From assembly GCA_948470475.1 (NCBI GenBank), contig OX419338.1, forward strand, positions 8,004,705-8,068,704: DNA of 64,000 nucleotides, given 5' to 3'. Shown here piece after piece: positions 36,853 through 50,745 of the stretch; position 1 is the stretch's first letter; the number at the start of each line of letters is the position of its first letter. The notes below the pieces were generated by a model. The model ran no database searches and had not been told where the DNA came from. It was given only the letters and a program-made list of their open reading frames with translations. The position numbers were made by a program, and so were the translations under genes. This stretch comes from Galaxea fascicularis. Taxonomy: Eukaryota; Cnidaria; Anthozoa; Scleractinia; Euphylliidae.

Positions 36853-39800
36853 CTACAGGGTGGCACTCCTGGGCGCATTTTCAGCATCATCCTGGGGAAT
36901 ATCCACTCCTACTCTGGCAGCTATAGCCAGTAGAAGGTCCCCTTGATCGTGCATGGTCTTCATGATTGAGGCCTGACGTTGTTTTGCCTTTGCCAGTTCC
37001 TTACTGAGCTCTTCCAGCCGCCTCAGTTCATCTTCCTTTTCCTGGTTTATCTCTTTTTGGCTGATATCTACGTCTTCAAAGGTGTAATCCCTATTCCAGG
37101 AAAAAATGTAAAACGTGTTAAGTTTAAGCGGATTGATACTGAGATAAATAGGCTCGCAACGCGTACTTGTGCCGCCTGTGTGGTTGTGTATTCCCGCTGT
37201 TAACTGTTCAGTACTACTTAATAGGGCTCCAAAAGATCCGATGATATTCGAGATGCACGGCTGGTGCGAACAGTTCACCTGAATGTATCTTACTCCTTAT
37301 GCTGGCTGCGTGTTCTGTGTGCCATTAAATCAAATATCTTTGAACAGAATACCCGGTAGCGAGACAAGAAGGCGAAACTCCTAGGGAAACTGCATGTGGA
37401 TCTTGGTGAGAGAGCGAATAGGAATCTTATTTTTAGCGATCTAAACTGTGTTGATGAAGTGTATTAGCCACCATAACGCGATTCAAGCGATGGTTAACTT
37501 TTCGTCGTTAATACGAATCTAGCTAAGTAAGCCGGAGACAACAATGGAAATGTGCGCTCTTGAATCTCTTCACTGCCCTCACTCTTCACCGCCCTTCACT
37601 CTTCACTTACCCCTATAAACTCAACCCGTTTAGTTCATTTCCACGATTGCGTACACGTTTTTAAATCAAAATTAAAATTAAGTTAAATTTTCATTTATAT
37701 AGCGCCATGATCCATTAATTGTCCTTGGCGTTTTACAATATTTAAGTCACATAATACGATTTAACTTATTACAATAAAAAAAAACTTAATATACAGGAGA
37801 CCGCCATGTGTCTTAAGTACTTACTGCGAAGAGATCTTTTTTGCCACTCTACGCCCAGTTACCACCACCTGAGGCCTGTGAAAACGGCGAGTAATGCATT
37901 TTGGGAACGTTCGTTCGACTCCGACAACGAAGTTAACGATCTTTCCCTTGTTACTCAGAAAGGCGTGTTTCTGAACTGATTCTATGTCGCCTACTGCCAA
38001 ACCAACCTATGGAAAATATGAATATGGACTGGTCCCTAAGTACCAGCGAAAAAGCGTTCAGGCAAAGAACGCTGACTGTTACCAAGGAATAATTGCCTAT
38101 GAAAAGGTTCAAGTTACGGCTACATTCAGTACAACTGATTTGTGTTCGCTGGTATGGGAACTTCAAACGTCACCAATCACAAAGTGAATTCATTTAAAAT
38201 ATTGTTCACAGATAATCGTTAACAAATATGGGCCCAAAACTTTCCCTTATGCAAATCTATTACATACAGTAGGCAGACTAAAAGTAATTAAGAGTTAAAA
38301 CATAGGTACCCAGGGAGTACATGAAACATTTTTGGATTGTGTTAGTGGTCCTGTGCTCCCCCAATTTCCTCCGGCTCTTCAGCCAGCAGTTGATCGTTAC
38401 AAAAAAGGCAGGAATCGTACGGTTCTGGTGGTTCGTGTCTGCGCTTAGATCTAAAGACCACAGGCAAACAGCATTGGTGAGCCGACCAACAAAACAAGAG
38501 ATACTCGCTTTTTAAGGCGTTGTGTGTCTGTGCTTTGACAAAATGTACCCCTGGCAGATAATTTGACCAAAAAAATCCTTAGGGTTTTGCTTGCCAGTTA
38601 AGACCTTTTTTGCGAAAATTATAGCTCGACAAGGTTGTTGCCGCAAACATGCGGGGCTGGGATGGTCTGGAATTGGGACGTCAAGCCACAGAACACGCTA
38701 CAAAAATTTCCTAAAGGGGTCGGCGAAATTTCACCTTGAAGAAATTCATAAGCTAATCTTATAAGACCATAAACATGGACAGTTTCAATCACAAATTAAA
38801 GTTCCAGAGCCATCAGAAACCATCTATAAGATCAAAATCGATCATTCAGTGAAAAATATTTTGGTAAATACCACTGTCTCTATTCCCTGCTTCTAAATAT
38901 AGTGTGACAAGCAATAACAAACCTCCGACATGAAGTTAAAACCATTTCGCATGATTTACGTTTTAACTCTTTATTAATTTTACCAAGAAGAGAAAAGGTT
39001 ATAAGCAAATTGTAACTCCTACTTACCAGAAGGTTCATCAGAATAATGGACATGGCAAAAATGAAGATGACCATGAAGATAGTTGACGATTCCCTGTAAG
39101 GTAGCAGAGGGGCGTTTGTCTCTGGATTCATTTGATTTAAGCTGTCAACCATCATAGTGTTGTAATCAAGTTCGCCAAGCGTCATCTTCAATACTTGCAT
39201 CGCCGCCATGTCAAAACTACTGAAGGCAGTCTACAGGCAAGAAAGAATAACTTATCTCGCTACAAACCACCCATATTTGTATGAAGTCGGTGTGAATGAT
39301 AGCGGTAAACGGCATTATATCAATTGATGTTAAGGTATTTTACCATTATATATTACGTTGACGTTCTTTGTCTCACGTTGCCCTAAGAACATTAAAAATA
39401 AGTCAACCTATCCATAATCCATTTGAGAAGTTTGTTTATGACGTCAACGCTACCGTACGCACGTCAACTCTTCATGTAAGCCAACATGAAATATCACACT
39501 CAAGATTTTTAACAAATATTAAAAGAGCAAACCGGTATCATTCTTAAAAGCTAAAGTTTTAATGAATCCAGAAAATTAAACCCGAGGAGAAAAAACGATC
39601 AAATACATGTGTGCAAGAAGCTGCTGAGAACTAAAATGTTAAAATCACGCTTCATTGAAAACGGTTATAGAATGATCTTTGTCCAAACTCCAACTGCAAA
39701 CGACGACACCGTAAGCGGGCGGAGTTTTGCCGTCCGATGTCTTACTTTTTTTTTGTTTAAACGATAAGAATCAGTGTTTGGATGTCAAGAATAGAATACT

Positions 39801-42800
39801 TTGCCAATTCTATACCGTACAGGTCTCAGGCGAGAAAAAAGTCCAAGAGCCTTTGGAAAAGGTTATAATGGCGCCATCCTCGTTGCTGTGTTTCTGGTGA
39901 TGTTTTGCCGCTGGAAATCTTTAATTGAAAAAACTTCCTCGATGGACGTGGGAAGTCAAGGCACTTAAAAGGTTTTGTATATGCTTAGCTAAGCAACGAT
40001 TGTGTTTGAAATAGCGTTATTGTGTTGGAATTAGGCATTATTGTGTTGGAATTAGGCGTTATTTAACATATGTCTTCTCACCTTTTTCTTGATAATTGAT
40101 AAAAACAACACTGACGTGATCTTGATAGGAGATGAGCAAAAACAGGTGGAAAACTCAAATTTGAACGTTCTTTCCCCGACGCCCGTGACAACACGACCAA
40201 GCAAAACCAAAGCAGCATGCACCACCACAATAATGCATGGTTCAATTCTACCTGTAACCATCCCCCCCCGGGCAACCCCCAGGACAAGTCCAGTATTTCG
40301 GTCCCGGGGGTGGGGAACTGCTTGAAGCAGTCTTGTCCACGAGGGTAGGGGGTTGGGCAATTCGAGATTAACTCCTCGTTGTTCTTGTGAAACAGATCAC
40401 TTCTCGGTTCACGATGGCACCGAACCACGTGAAGAATACCCATGAATACCTGTCCACGGAGTTTAATATTTTGCTCAGTCCTCTGGTTGGCAAAAATGAC
40501 AGTTGATTCAAACCGAGGTAAAAAGCCAGAAATTTTAATGCTCTATTAAAAGCATTCATTTGATTCAGAAGCAATGTAAAACGTAATTTTAATATGATCG
40601 AAAACTCCCGGTTTTATTAATGTTTTTTTTATGTTCTGTCCACTAGTGCGGTTACAGTTTGTTCGTCCGTTTTCTTTTATCAAAACTAGTGTTCATGTTT
40701 TTATAGTATAACCGTGAACATGTAGTATCCTTTTGTTCAAAAACCTCTTGAAAAGCGTCTGTTTTATTGTTCGAAGTCAATATTGTTACGTCCATTTTTT
40801 TTTACACAAAATGACGAATTTGTGGTTCATGAGGAGCCCCGTGGGTGGGGAATAGACTGCCAAGTAAGATAAAATAGCAAATCCCCGGGGGTGTGCCCGG
40901 GCGGGGGGCATGGTAACACGTAGAATTGAACCATGCCAAGCTTGACCATGCATAAAAACAACAAGAACAAAACCTGTGGTCATCATTCAACCGCTTACCT
41001 GTTCCTTAAACAATATAAAAAAGACTACCGAGAAAGCCAAGACAAACAAGGAGCAGAAACTAATCGCCTGGAGCACTGTTTTTGCCACTTGGAAAAACAT
41101 AGTGACGTAGATACCGACGTGATCCAAGGTCTGCACGAACAAGATCAAGTTCATGTAACCCAGGAAGACTGCGACTGTTCCTATTTGCCAGGTCACACGG
41201 GGATCACCTCGGAGACTTGACACATTGGTGGATACGTAGGGTAGGATGAATATCATTGTTGATAGGTAAAGCGCCCATTCCAGCAGATTAGTTCGCTGTT
41301 TAAAGTATCCCGTTCGTTGAACGCCCATTTGGTACAACTCTTTGCCTAGGTGAAGTGAAGCAAACACGAGGATCAAAAAGGGGCTCACTCTGTTGAAGGC
41401 ATCTTTCTTTTCGAAAATGTCATCCACATCGTCGCCAGGGTTGTTTGACTTTTGAAGTTTAATCTGCTTCCGTTGAGTTAACATAAAATATGTCATGAGG
41501 AAGAGGAAAAAGGCAAATAACGTAAGGTTTGTCCAATAAACAAACCATCCATAGGTGTGCCATTTGATCTTGAGAAGTTTTCTAGAGAGGTCGTGTACCA
41601 GTAGATCTTTCTGTTTGTGTTTTACCATGTCCATCAATCCAAAGAATGGCCCATCTCCGGGTCCACTTTTATCGTCGGGGCCTGGATCAAGAAGACGAAA
41701 ATCGTACGAAATGGATCGTTGAGCCAACGACCGCTGGATACAGCGATCCATGACTGATCTAGCAGCATCCGGGTACCTCTCAATCAGCTTTCCCATACGA
41801 TTCTCACCATCGGGGCTTTTTGCTGACAAGATGTCCTTCCACCTGGTGAAATGACAACACGTCTAAATTGGCAATGAAATAACATGTTTGTTTTATTCTC
41901 AGTTACGTTTTTAAGGAGAGCGTCCTATACTTAGCTTCATTGGTGTACACTGTCCGTGACAGAATGGGCTCAGTATGACACAGGTAATGTCTGAAATGCC
42001 AAAATGACTAATGCTAACTTACAAAGTTTTTTCTTTTTACCTGGAATTTCTAATGATAGCCATAACAACTCCAGCTTGATGGTTTTCGATGGCCACATCC
42101 AAGCAATTTAATCCATCGTTTCCAGGGTTTAAACTTGCTTCCCGGTCTAAAAGGACTTTTACCGCTTCCACGTGACCTCTCGCGGATGCTACTAGCAGTG
42201 CTGTGTTTCCGTTTCGGTCTCCATGGTCTGTGTTTGCGTTTTTCTCAAGGAACATTTGAATCAAGCCACTTGAACCGTTTTTGGCAGCAAAAAAGAGCGG
42301 CGTCCAACCGTAAGCGTCAGCGCTGTCCACTTCGGCACCCATTTGCATGAGAATGGAGCAAATTTTTCTGAAATACGAAACGACGAAACCTTAAGTTCCT
42401 CTAGTTTGGTTTCACTTGTGTCATAACAAGGTTAAGATTTTCTACGGTTTTCTTGATTTTTATGAACGTTTGCAAGCTAACTTATCACAACGAGCACTAG
42501 ATTCTAGCTTTTCGTTATCCCTAGAAAACCTAGACAACATCTAATCTAAATTTAGTGGGAGTTTCGCCTCCGTGGAAATATATGGTGATATGAGAATTAA
42601 AAGCGCACTCTCACCCTTTTCCATTTAACGCCGCAAAATGTAGGGGTGTTCGATCATCAACATCTCTCTGAAATACCGAACTGAATGATGCCTTCGTAAG
42701 AGCTTCAACATGGCGGACCTTCCCGGCTTCAGCTGCTATGTGTAATGGTGTTTTTCCCGTGCCATCTTTGATCAGGCAGTTTGCTTTATGTTGCAACAAA

Positions 42801-45800
42801 ATCTCCAGAAGCTAGAAAAGGAAGAAACCTATTATTTTATTTCTGTTAGCTCTTAAAAATAGAGTTGCTTTCAATCGAATGTCGTAAACCAAATTTAAAG
42901 TTAACTAGAGCAATCCCTCTGACCAATCACAACCCTGACAGTCACGCAAACAGTGCGATAAGCCATTCAGCAGAATTGGAAGCAAATACATGTATTATAG
43001 GTGCCAGCAAGTGCGGAAAATGGGTGCAACCAAGTCAAGTATTCAAACAGCTCCAACACCCTTGAAGATATTTTACTGAAACAGTTCAGTCAAAGAACCC
43101 TGGGCAAACTCATGGAAGTAGATAACAACCACACAGAGAAATGTCTTACCCGTACGTTTGATGATAAAGCGGCGTAATGGAGAGCCGTCCTTTGTTGTAC
43201 GTCTGGAACATTACTTAGTCCTGAACCGAACTTCTCTAGCAGCATCCTTAGCACATCCTCTTGTTCGTTTTCCACTGCCAGTTGAATACAAGACCGCTGG
43301 AAATTATCACGTACCGTCATATCTGCTCCAGAATCCAAAAGCAATTCGACGCATTTTGTTTGACCAGCTGCTACGCCACATAGGAAAGGTGTCAAACCAT
43401 TGGCATCCTTAACGTCAACAGCTGCAAAGTTCCTCAGAAGAATCTCAATGCATTCTGCGTTTCCAAAGGTCGCCGCTCTGGAAAGGTTGAAGAAAAATAT
43501 ATTATCCTAGACGACCGCTGACACACATCTACAACTGGATGTTATTCAGACTCCCACCACAAATAGGGAACAAAGAATATTTCCAAATTTCATACCTTAA
43601 TGGAACCCACAATCAATTAATAGATCGCTTACGAGACAGTGTTGATAAAATTAAGAGGTCACTTGCGAGAGCGGTCCCGCAAGGGAAGGTCAAACGTTAT
43701 TTTTGTAAAAGGTAATCGCCAATCGCTTTATAGTCATTACGTCATATGATGTGGTAATTTCTACATAATTCCACACCAAATTATTCCCAGATAAATTTCT
43801 TGACAACAAAATGAAGTTTGATGGCCCTTGCTTATTAGTTGCGTGTAGATCCAGTCCTTTTGGGGGGAAACGGCCATTTTAAGTTGTAATTTGAAATTGT
43901 AGTTGTAATTGAAATTGGGTTGTAAATTTGAATTGTACCCACAATTCACTTCGAGACGATCATCAGCAAAGTGTTGTATGAAAGAAGGTCCGTCCTAATC
44001 CTCAACCCTGCCCCTCCATTGGGGGCTTCTCTTCAAGAGGGGCCATCATATGTGACTGCTTGGATGCCGTCCACGTATATTTTATCATACCTGTGTAAAG
44101 GGGTTTTCCCTTTGAAATCCTTCGAATGCACTTGAGCTCCGTGTTTGATGAGCAACTCTAAAATCTTTTTATTCTTCCGAATTGTTGCCACGTGCAGAGG
44201 TGTCTGTAGGGACATGTTCTGTGCGTCGATATCAGCACCATGCTGTGTGAGAACCTGGCACATGGCCACGCTGCCTGCCTGAACAGCTATGTGGAGTGCT
44301 GTGTTCTGGGCGGCATCTTTCTGGTTTACAAACTGCTGGAATTCTGGTATTTCCTTGGCCGACCTTACTGCGTCAGCTGGTTGACGAAGTTGCATCCTAT
44401 GAGCTATAAAAAGAAGAAAAAAAGATCGGTGAGATAGTGACGGACGTTTAAGCTTTCCAAATGATCATGTTTACTTGGTCAAAGGAATTCGGCGTCTACC
44501 CCTTCATTTTTGCAAAGTAATCAAGAAATCATAAACAACACGAAATACTGACGCAATTGTAAATGATGTACATGTATGTTCAATTTCCTGGGGGACGGGG
44601 ACTTTGCTGGGGCCTTAGCTGGATGATCAGTAAGATTGTCTGAGTGAATTTGTTAACCTAAATCTTGGCGGGAATGATAGGTTTACACGTCCTGTCTATA
44701 AACATCTACATTTGCTCAGTGCTATTTAATGTATTATATGTGGCATACATGTTCGCCCATTTACGGAAAATCTGGATAACCAAAGAAAAATTTACACGTC
44801 ATGATAAGAGACTTTATTTCAAGCAATTTGACTTTACCCTGGGCTTTTGACAGGATATTGGACTTTCTGTTTTGAGGTTTGGCCACAAGTTTAAATTGGG
44901 ATGCGAACGCGGAGTGAAATAAATATTTATTCTCTTCACTTACCTGACTGAACAATCAGCGACATAATATTTGTATTGCTACTGGCTGCCGCTAGATGGA
45001 GGCTCGTTTCGCCCTTTGCCATAGTCATAGTAACGCTAGCTTTATTTTTAACAAGATCGTTGCAAATTTCTTCGTATCCTCGACTGATTGCCATGTGAAG
45101 AGCTGTCATTCCTTGCCGATCAGTTGCATCAATATTCAGGCCTCTCTCTTTCAGCAGTCGCTCGACAATCTGCCTGTGGCCAAATTGCGCGGCAAAGTGA
45201 AGAGTGGTGCAATGGCTGTGTTTGGATTCATGGTTTATTTTTGCTCCTTTCTTCAGCAGAGCGTCAAGGGCTTCTAAGGCATTTGACCTAAGTAGAACAT
45301 AGCGTTAAGGAGTAAGTTTCAGTAGTTGGTTGCTTGTTCGTTTCAGTAATTGCTACTGATTCAGGTTCATCTCATTCAGTAAGTAATTCTAAAAACAATG
45401 TATATTGAGAATACTGAATATACTGTATATTGTATATTACCTTTATGGGAAAAATAACTTTATATGACTTAAAAGTACATGATGATTCTAAAGGGCGGTT
45501 GTCTTAAATCTACCGTCATAGATTTGTTGCTACTGAAACAAACCAAAGCCAATATTAAGTGAACGCTAACTGAAATGACAGAGAAATGCAAAAAGTATGA
45601 CTACATGTACGAACTTATTTTTTCATACATGTATGCATCCGATACCGGATATACAGTGACTTGCAAACAATCGTCAGTCAATTTTGATTGTTAATTACAG
45701 GAATATTATTGTTTGCTGATCATGAAAGTTATGTGGCTATTGCCTCTATTTTAAATAATAAACATCTGCACATTCTAAGGTGCCGTGGGCGCTACCAAAA

Positions 45801-47061
45801 TTCTCATGTTGATAAGGCCTCAATTGTATTCAACTATATTCAAAAACCGTAGTTCCGAGCTTGAAGAAAGCTCTGAAACTTACAGTTAATAGGGGTTTTT
45901 TTTAACTCTTGCGTCATCTTTTAATTTATTCCGCAAATTCACTTACATCTTCAAAAGTGCTTTCTTTACCCTCTGGCAATTTCCTTATTATATCCTCTAC
46001 ACGGTACATAATTTAGTTTATTTGCGTTGCATACAGCTTTCTTGAAAAGGAATGTAAGCTTAAGTGAATTTCAACTTTCATCGATAATCCAAACGACAAA
46101 GACACCAAATTTTTGTCCAGTTATACATCTAGTCCGCTGCCCTAATAACTTTCGGCCTTCTCGGTTATCTGCAGGATACACAATATAAATGCAATTACAA
46201 AAGCAATCATTTCGCCACATTTTGAACTTCGGAGTCACCGCAGAACACATTTTTCAATGATTTTATTGTACAAGGTAAACTTTAGAGATCAAAGGCCGCG
46301 ATTTTGCGCTCAGTTTGTATGTAACCAAATTAAAAAGTATATTCAGATCCCGATAGAAAGAAGGAAAAAAGAACTCTAAACAAAGGAAAAGGTCATTCGT
46401 TTTCTGCAGGTCTCGGAGAGGCGTAACTTAATCATTTCGTAATTTAGACGATGGAATCCGCCGCTACGGTTTCACCAAGATTTCTGCCACTGAATTTGCA
46501 CCTTAAAAAACGAATTTCCTTATTTGCTGTTCTACCTACTACCTACTTTTCCCTTCACCTCCAAAATTTAAAGTGGTCGGGTTTATTAATAATTAACGGA
46601 ACTGAATATAGCCATTACGGTCGGGAGAAGTAGAGGCAAGCTCCGTCTTCCTGGACAAATTTTGTCCTTGCTAAAACGTCAACATTGATATCACGTCATT
46701 AAAGTTTTGATTTTACATCCCATATTTACCTTGCAGCAACGTGGAGTGGCGTAAATCCATCTTTGCTGTGAAGGTCAATAGTAGCATCGGTGGTTTTTTT
46801 CAACTCTATGAATAGCACTCGGTTCATTCTCGCGGCGTGGTGTAAGTCGCTGTATCCATTTTGGTCCAGGGCATCCGCTTTGTTATTCTCGGTCGACAAA
46901 TACGTTTGGATGTCCTTCATTTGTCCAGTGGTTGCAGCTTCGAACAAATTATTCGTTTTGTACATTAATGGCTCCAACTCAAAAAATATTTTGTCGGTAG
47001 AGTTGTGGTCGTCCGCAGGCGAGACTACTTTCAACGGCGACGGTGCAAATTCGATGTTCAT
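36853..47061 (-). CDS. TRPA1-like: Gene C: TRPA1-like ankyrin-repeat cation channel (10 coding exons, 1102 aa)
   Basis: Third TRPA-family channel. Exons in transcription order: 47061-46730, 45287-44944, 44403-44091, 43477-43150, 42811-42615, 42367-42041, 41842-40999, 39230-39027, 38006-37825, 37090-36853; 3309 nt with all phases compatible. The first ATG follows an in-frame TAA and has A at -3. Ankyrin repeats occupy ~45-612, although the first two are degenerate. The pre-S1 linker has MDRC (Cys648) and LLDPGPDD (664-671); HDLSRK stands where human TRPA1 has a Cys-containing motif. The six-segment channel lies in exon 7, the pore in exon 8 (Gly914-Glu915), the TRP-like helix VGLAVGDIES in exon 9, and a strongly heptad-like coiled coil (~1035-1085) in exon 10. 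The gene is transcribed away from gene D, sharing the 3.7-kb region upstream. Intron 7 holds a 0.7-kb inverted-repeat element. No aberrant stop or frameshift was seen, so it looks functional. Confidence 0.92.
37671..37800. repeat. Possible interspersed repeat in gene C intron 9
   Basis: Contains a TTTATATAGCGCC block and CCTTGGCGTTTTACAA, which resemble a widespread invertebrate repeat motif I have seen repeatedly (ATATAGCGC...TTTACA), with an A-rich end at about 37775-37787. Recognition is from memory only. Confidence 0.35.
38007..39026. other. Gene C intron 8, nothing recognised
   Basis: 1.0-kb intron. No repeat or gene was recognised. Confidence 0.4.
40235..40936. mobile_element. 0.7-kb inverted-repeat element in gene C intron 7
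   Basis: The left end (GCATGGTTCAATTCTACCTG from 40235, then a C-rich run and CCGGGCAACCCC) is mirrored at the right end (C/G-rich run, then GGTAACACGTAGAATTGAAC ending near 40936). The arms are ~45 bp with ~85% identity. No transposase. The C-rich termini recall the element at 19164. Confidence 0.65.
43850..43945. repeat. TTGTAATT-type low-complexity repeat in gene C intron 3
   Basis: Irregular repeats of TTGTAATTGAAATT over ~90 bp. No other content was recognised in this 0.6-kb intron. Confidence 0.5.
45288..46729. other. Gene C intron 1, nothing recognised
   Basis: 1.44-kb AT-rich intron between the first two coding exons, without a recognised element. Confidence 0.4.
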
Positions 47062-48101
47062 TATGCGGTCAGATACCAAGGAAGCCGTGAAAAGACGTTA
47101 GACTAAACGATAGCAGAAAACACAGCTGAAAACATGCTATCACGGGCAGACTTGCGTTGTTATTATGCAGTATTATGTTGCTGGGCACGTCTTCGATGTT
47201 AAACTTTACATTACACGAGTGTATATTTGCACACGGGCTCTGTCTTTGAACAAGAAAGGCATATGTTAATAGCGGTGTTAAAACCATTGTCTTACGGTGC
47301 TCTCTCTGGTGAATACATCTAAGATCTTTGACACCTTCGCGCTGTTTTCGACCAGTCACCACCTTCATTTGCTGCAGCTGATTTACATAACTTTAGCTCA
47401 GAGCTTTACATTGATGCTCTTTGCGTAGTAAGTAAGGTCTTAGTGCACGATATGTGTAAACATTTGCAGTTAATATTCTGGTTTCGTAGTTTATACTTTT
47501 TTAGCATTTTAGATGGTAAAGAAACGAGCTCAGGTTTAAACGAAAATTGTAAATATGCCCGAACAGTTCCAAATCAGGGGGTTTCTGCGAATCAAAATAA
47601 CTTACACGGAGCACAGTGCGTCAACCAAAAATGCATGGATACAACTAACCGATATGAATAAACCAAACAGGTCCGGCTTTATATATATTAAAATAACTAA
47701 GATAGTACGCGGGCTCGGATTGGTCGAGAGGGGTGTTTGTATGAGAGTATGTAAACACGGTTGTGACTTCAACTTGTTTGGCTTTCCGCGCACTAATCAC
47801 GCCAGCACGAATTTGAAAAAGGTTTTGAGTCGAAAAACTCGACAAGTTTACTTTACTAGTTACCCATTTCCTCGTCGGTTGAAACTTGGAAAATCTTTAG
47901 AAACATGATGTGTCAATTTTTTTTCGCTTGAGCTGACATTTTAAGCGAGAAGAACCCGTATTTTGGAAAGCATCTTTTTTGCAAAACAAAAACTGATTAC
48001 ACGTACAAGCTTCGACTTCGCGACTGGTAAGAATTTCTCTTTTAATCAATGTTCTAAACAAGAGCGTTTTGGTTTTTTTGCTCGGGAAAGTTGTTTTATA
48101 A

Positions 48102-48111
48102 AAGCAATAGA

Positions 48112-48170
<59 letters not shown>

Positions 48171-48288
48171 TCAACAGTTATGCAAACCCTCGACTTCGTC
48201 TCGGGTTTGCATTACTGTTTCGAATTCTCCCAACCCCTCTTGTGTTTATATCAGGCTATGCAAACACGGAAAACGTTTTCTATTGCTT
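48102..48288. mobile_element. Fold-back element with ~87-bp arms between genes C and D
   Basis: Arms at 48102-48189 and 48203-48288 are close reverse complements, running from AAGCAATAGAAAAC through CTGATATAAACACGAG and GGGTTGGGAGAATTC to GCAAACCC, with a ~13-nt loop. No coding capacity. Confidence 0.8.
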
Positions 48289-49931
48289 AAATATTCCCGG
48301 TTTCTGTGCCGAAAAAGAGCGGACTCAGGAGACGAACAAAAATGACGAAAAAAATCTTGAGTATGTTCTGATAAATGCAGCAAAAATATCAAGGCTCGAC
48401 CGCTTATAGGATACCGCTTAGCTGAACCAGTGCTGACAACAAAACGAGAAGAACTGAAAGATAAGTGACAACAGCAAAACTGAAAAAAAAGAAAAAAGAA
48501 AAATGCGCAAATGCGTGGGTTAAAGATAAGATGGATGCCGAAAGTGGCAAAATGAGTTTTCTTGTCGTCAAAATGAAATTGGAGACGAATGCCGATTAAA
48601 AGAGAGCTTGTGTGATGGAGGGGAAATCGATAAAGAAAATAAGACAGAAAGCAACAGTATCTTGTTTACTGCACTGAGATATTCCACCACCTTAAGATAT
48701 TATCGAATGGTGAAGGATTATCCTGAAGCGTATAGTGTCCATATCAAGAATAAATTTCTATTATTCAGAAAGATCTGAATATCGGTATTAAATCAGTGTT
48801 GTTTCAGTTTAGAAACAACGGAATTCATCGCCTTTGCCAGCAGATAGCTCCTTTTAAAAGTTGTGTGTTCAGTGACCACCTTGTATTTCAAACCTCTGTC
48901 TTTCTCGTGTGTTCTAGTTAGCATAAGAAAAACATGATTTACGTGAGAAAAGCGGTGAGGTTTGCATATATCAAAACAAGGACAGCCGCTTCTCATTGTC
49001 CTCCGCAGCTACGGGAGGGAGTTGTATTCGCAGGCTGCGGGATCCTGTCGCACTAGAGTCTTAATAGCTTGCGTACGGAACAGCTCTCAGAATCTGAGCA
49101 TGAAGATTGAGTCTTTAGAAGCTTACAAAAAATCGCCTTTAGAAGACCACGAAAAGATCTGAGAATACATGCATACAGTAAACCGCACTCAAAATGTTTT
49201 GCTTAAATGCGTCTTGTGTTCAGGGCTCCTGATTTAGAAGGACTTCCAGAACACCAAAGCTTGATATTATACTCACTATATTCATTAGCTTCGATCAATT
49301 TTAAATTTAGACAAGAAAAGGTCGTAGATTTGACACCTCCTAAAATTAAAGAATTTCGCTATTGGCTAATTAATATTAACTCGGCCGGAAAAATACGAAG
49401 TTACGGCACCCCAAATTTCTTCTTGTTTTACTTTCCAAAAGCCGTCGATAAGATTTATTTCACATACAGTTTAGTGTAAAACACGAAAAAATCCCTATGT
49501 ATATGGAGGCACGTTTTCTATGGCATTAATTAGAATGGTTCAGAAACGGCAGAGGAAAACACAAGTACAAAAAGTACTTTCACATACAAAAGGTGAAAAG
49601 ATGAACAAAGGAGCCGACAGGTGGAATGCACACTACTATGCGTTTCTCTGAAATGGAAGGCACGCCAGCGGATGATTGTCGATGACTCAGATACAGAGAT
49701 GTTTACAGCAAACATTACCTATTTTGAAAAGCGAACAGCTCTTAAAAATTTAAACACGATTTAAAGATTTATATCCCATAGCTTTTCCGTGAATGTGTCT
49801 ACCTGCTTGTTTTACTGGCATTTAACCTTTAGGAAATAAAATGCAAAAAAATGCTCAATTGACGAAGAAAGAATGACATGGTTATTTCAAAGTCACCAGT
49901 CTGTCAATCACAAAAAGGCAGGAATTAATAG

Positions 49932-50346
49932 ATGCGGCTACACGGGGCACTTTTACCGTGGTAAATAACTCTTTCCCTGCGGGAAAGCGCATTTAGGGAG
50001 TGTGACCGACATTCCCGAGGTCGTTTTCCCATGGTAAATATCGGCCATGGATACGTCAAAAAGATCACACGAAACGCCCATGACATTTAATATGGTAAGT
50101 TGCAATGGTGTTTTGATGCCCAAGGTACAAGAGCGAATCACGGTGCTCTGTTTGACATCAACTCGTAACCGAAAAGGAAAAGTAGTTTTTCTTTGCGGTT
50201 TTAATCGCAAGACTTTATTTTACCTTGGCAAATCACAAACTGCTTGTAACCGAAGGTTAACACGGTATGCCAAAACCGGAATGTGATGCACTGCGGGATG
50301 ATTTACCATGGGAGATGCCAATTTACCGTGGTGCGTGTAACCGCAC
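49932..50346. mobile_element. Inverted-repeat MITE upstream of gene D
   Basis: The left end (GCGGCTACACGGGGCACTTT and TACCGTGGTAAAT) mirrors the right end (TTTACCGTGGTGCGTGTAAC and CGC). Inner copies of CCATGGTAAAT occur on both sides. Length about 415 bp, no open reading frame of note. Confidence 0.6.
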
Positions 50347-50745
50347 CCAATAGCTATGATTTTATGCAGTCGTGAAAATTGAACGATTGCTGATAGGACG
50401 AGGACAACAAGAAAACAAAAAAGGAAGAACGAGATATCTGTTGTCAACGCTATTCACTGAAGTTGGAACATTACAAGGAAACAAAAGAAACAAAGAAATT
50501 GAACTCACTGGAGAAGATGGTGAGGTATGACTGAAATCCAAAAGTTTAATGGAAACAAATCGCGAAGTATGTTGGCACAAACACGAAAGGCTGACAGCTT
50601 AACAACGTCTCAGTGATAACGTTGAACTGCCGAGCATTCTACCTCATCTGGATATCTCTTAAAACTGAAACGTTGAAGATAAAGTTGGTTCAAACGGAGA
50701 GATTTATTCCGCTGTTCAAGTCCCCAGGAAACAACTTACGAAAGC

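Larger units (their letters stand above)
47062..50745. promoter_or_regulatory. Shared upstream region of divergent genes C and D
   Basis: 3.7 kb separate the start codons of gene C (minus) and gene D (plus), so both promoters must lie here unless further 5' exons exist beyond. I cannot identify a TATA box or initiator with confidence. Two inverted-repeat elements (48102-48288 and 49932-50346) sit inside; the second ends only 400 bp before the gene D start codon. Regulatory function is inferred from position alone. Confidence 0.5.
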
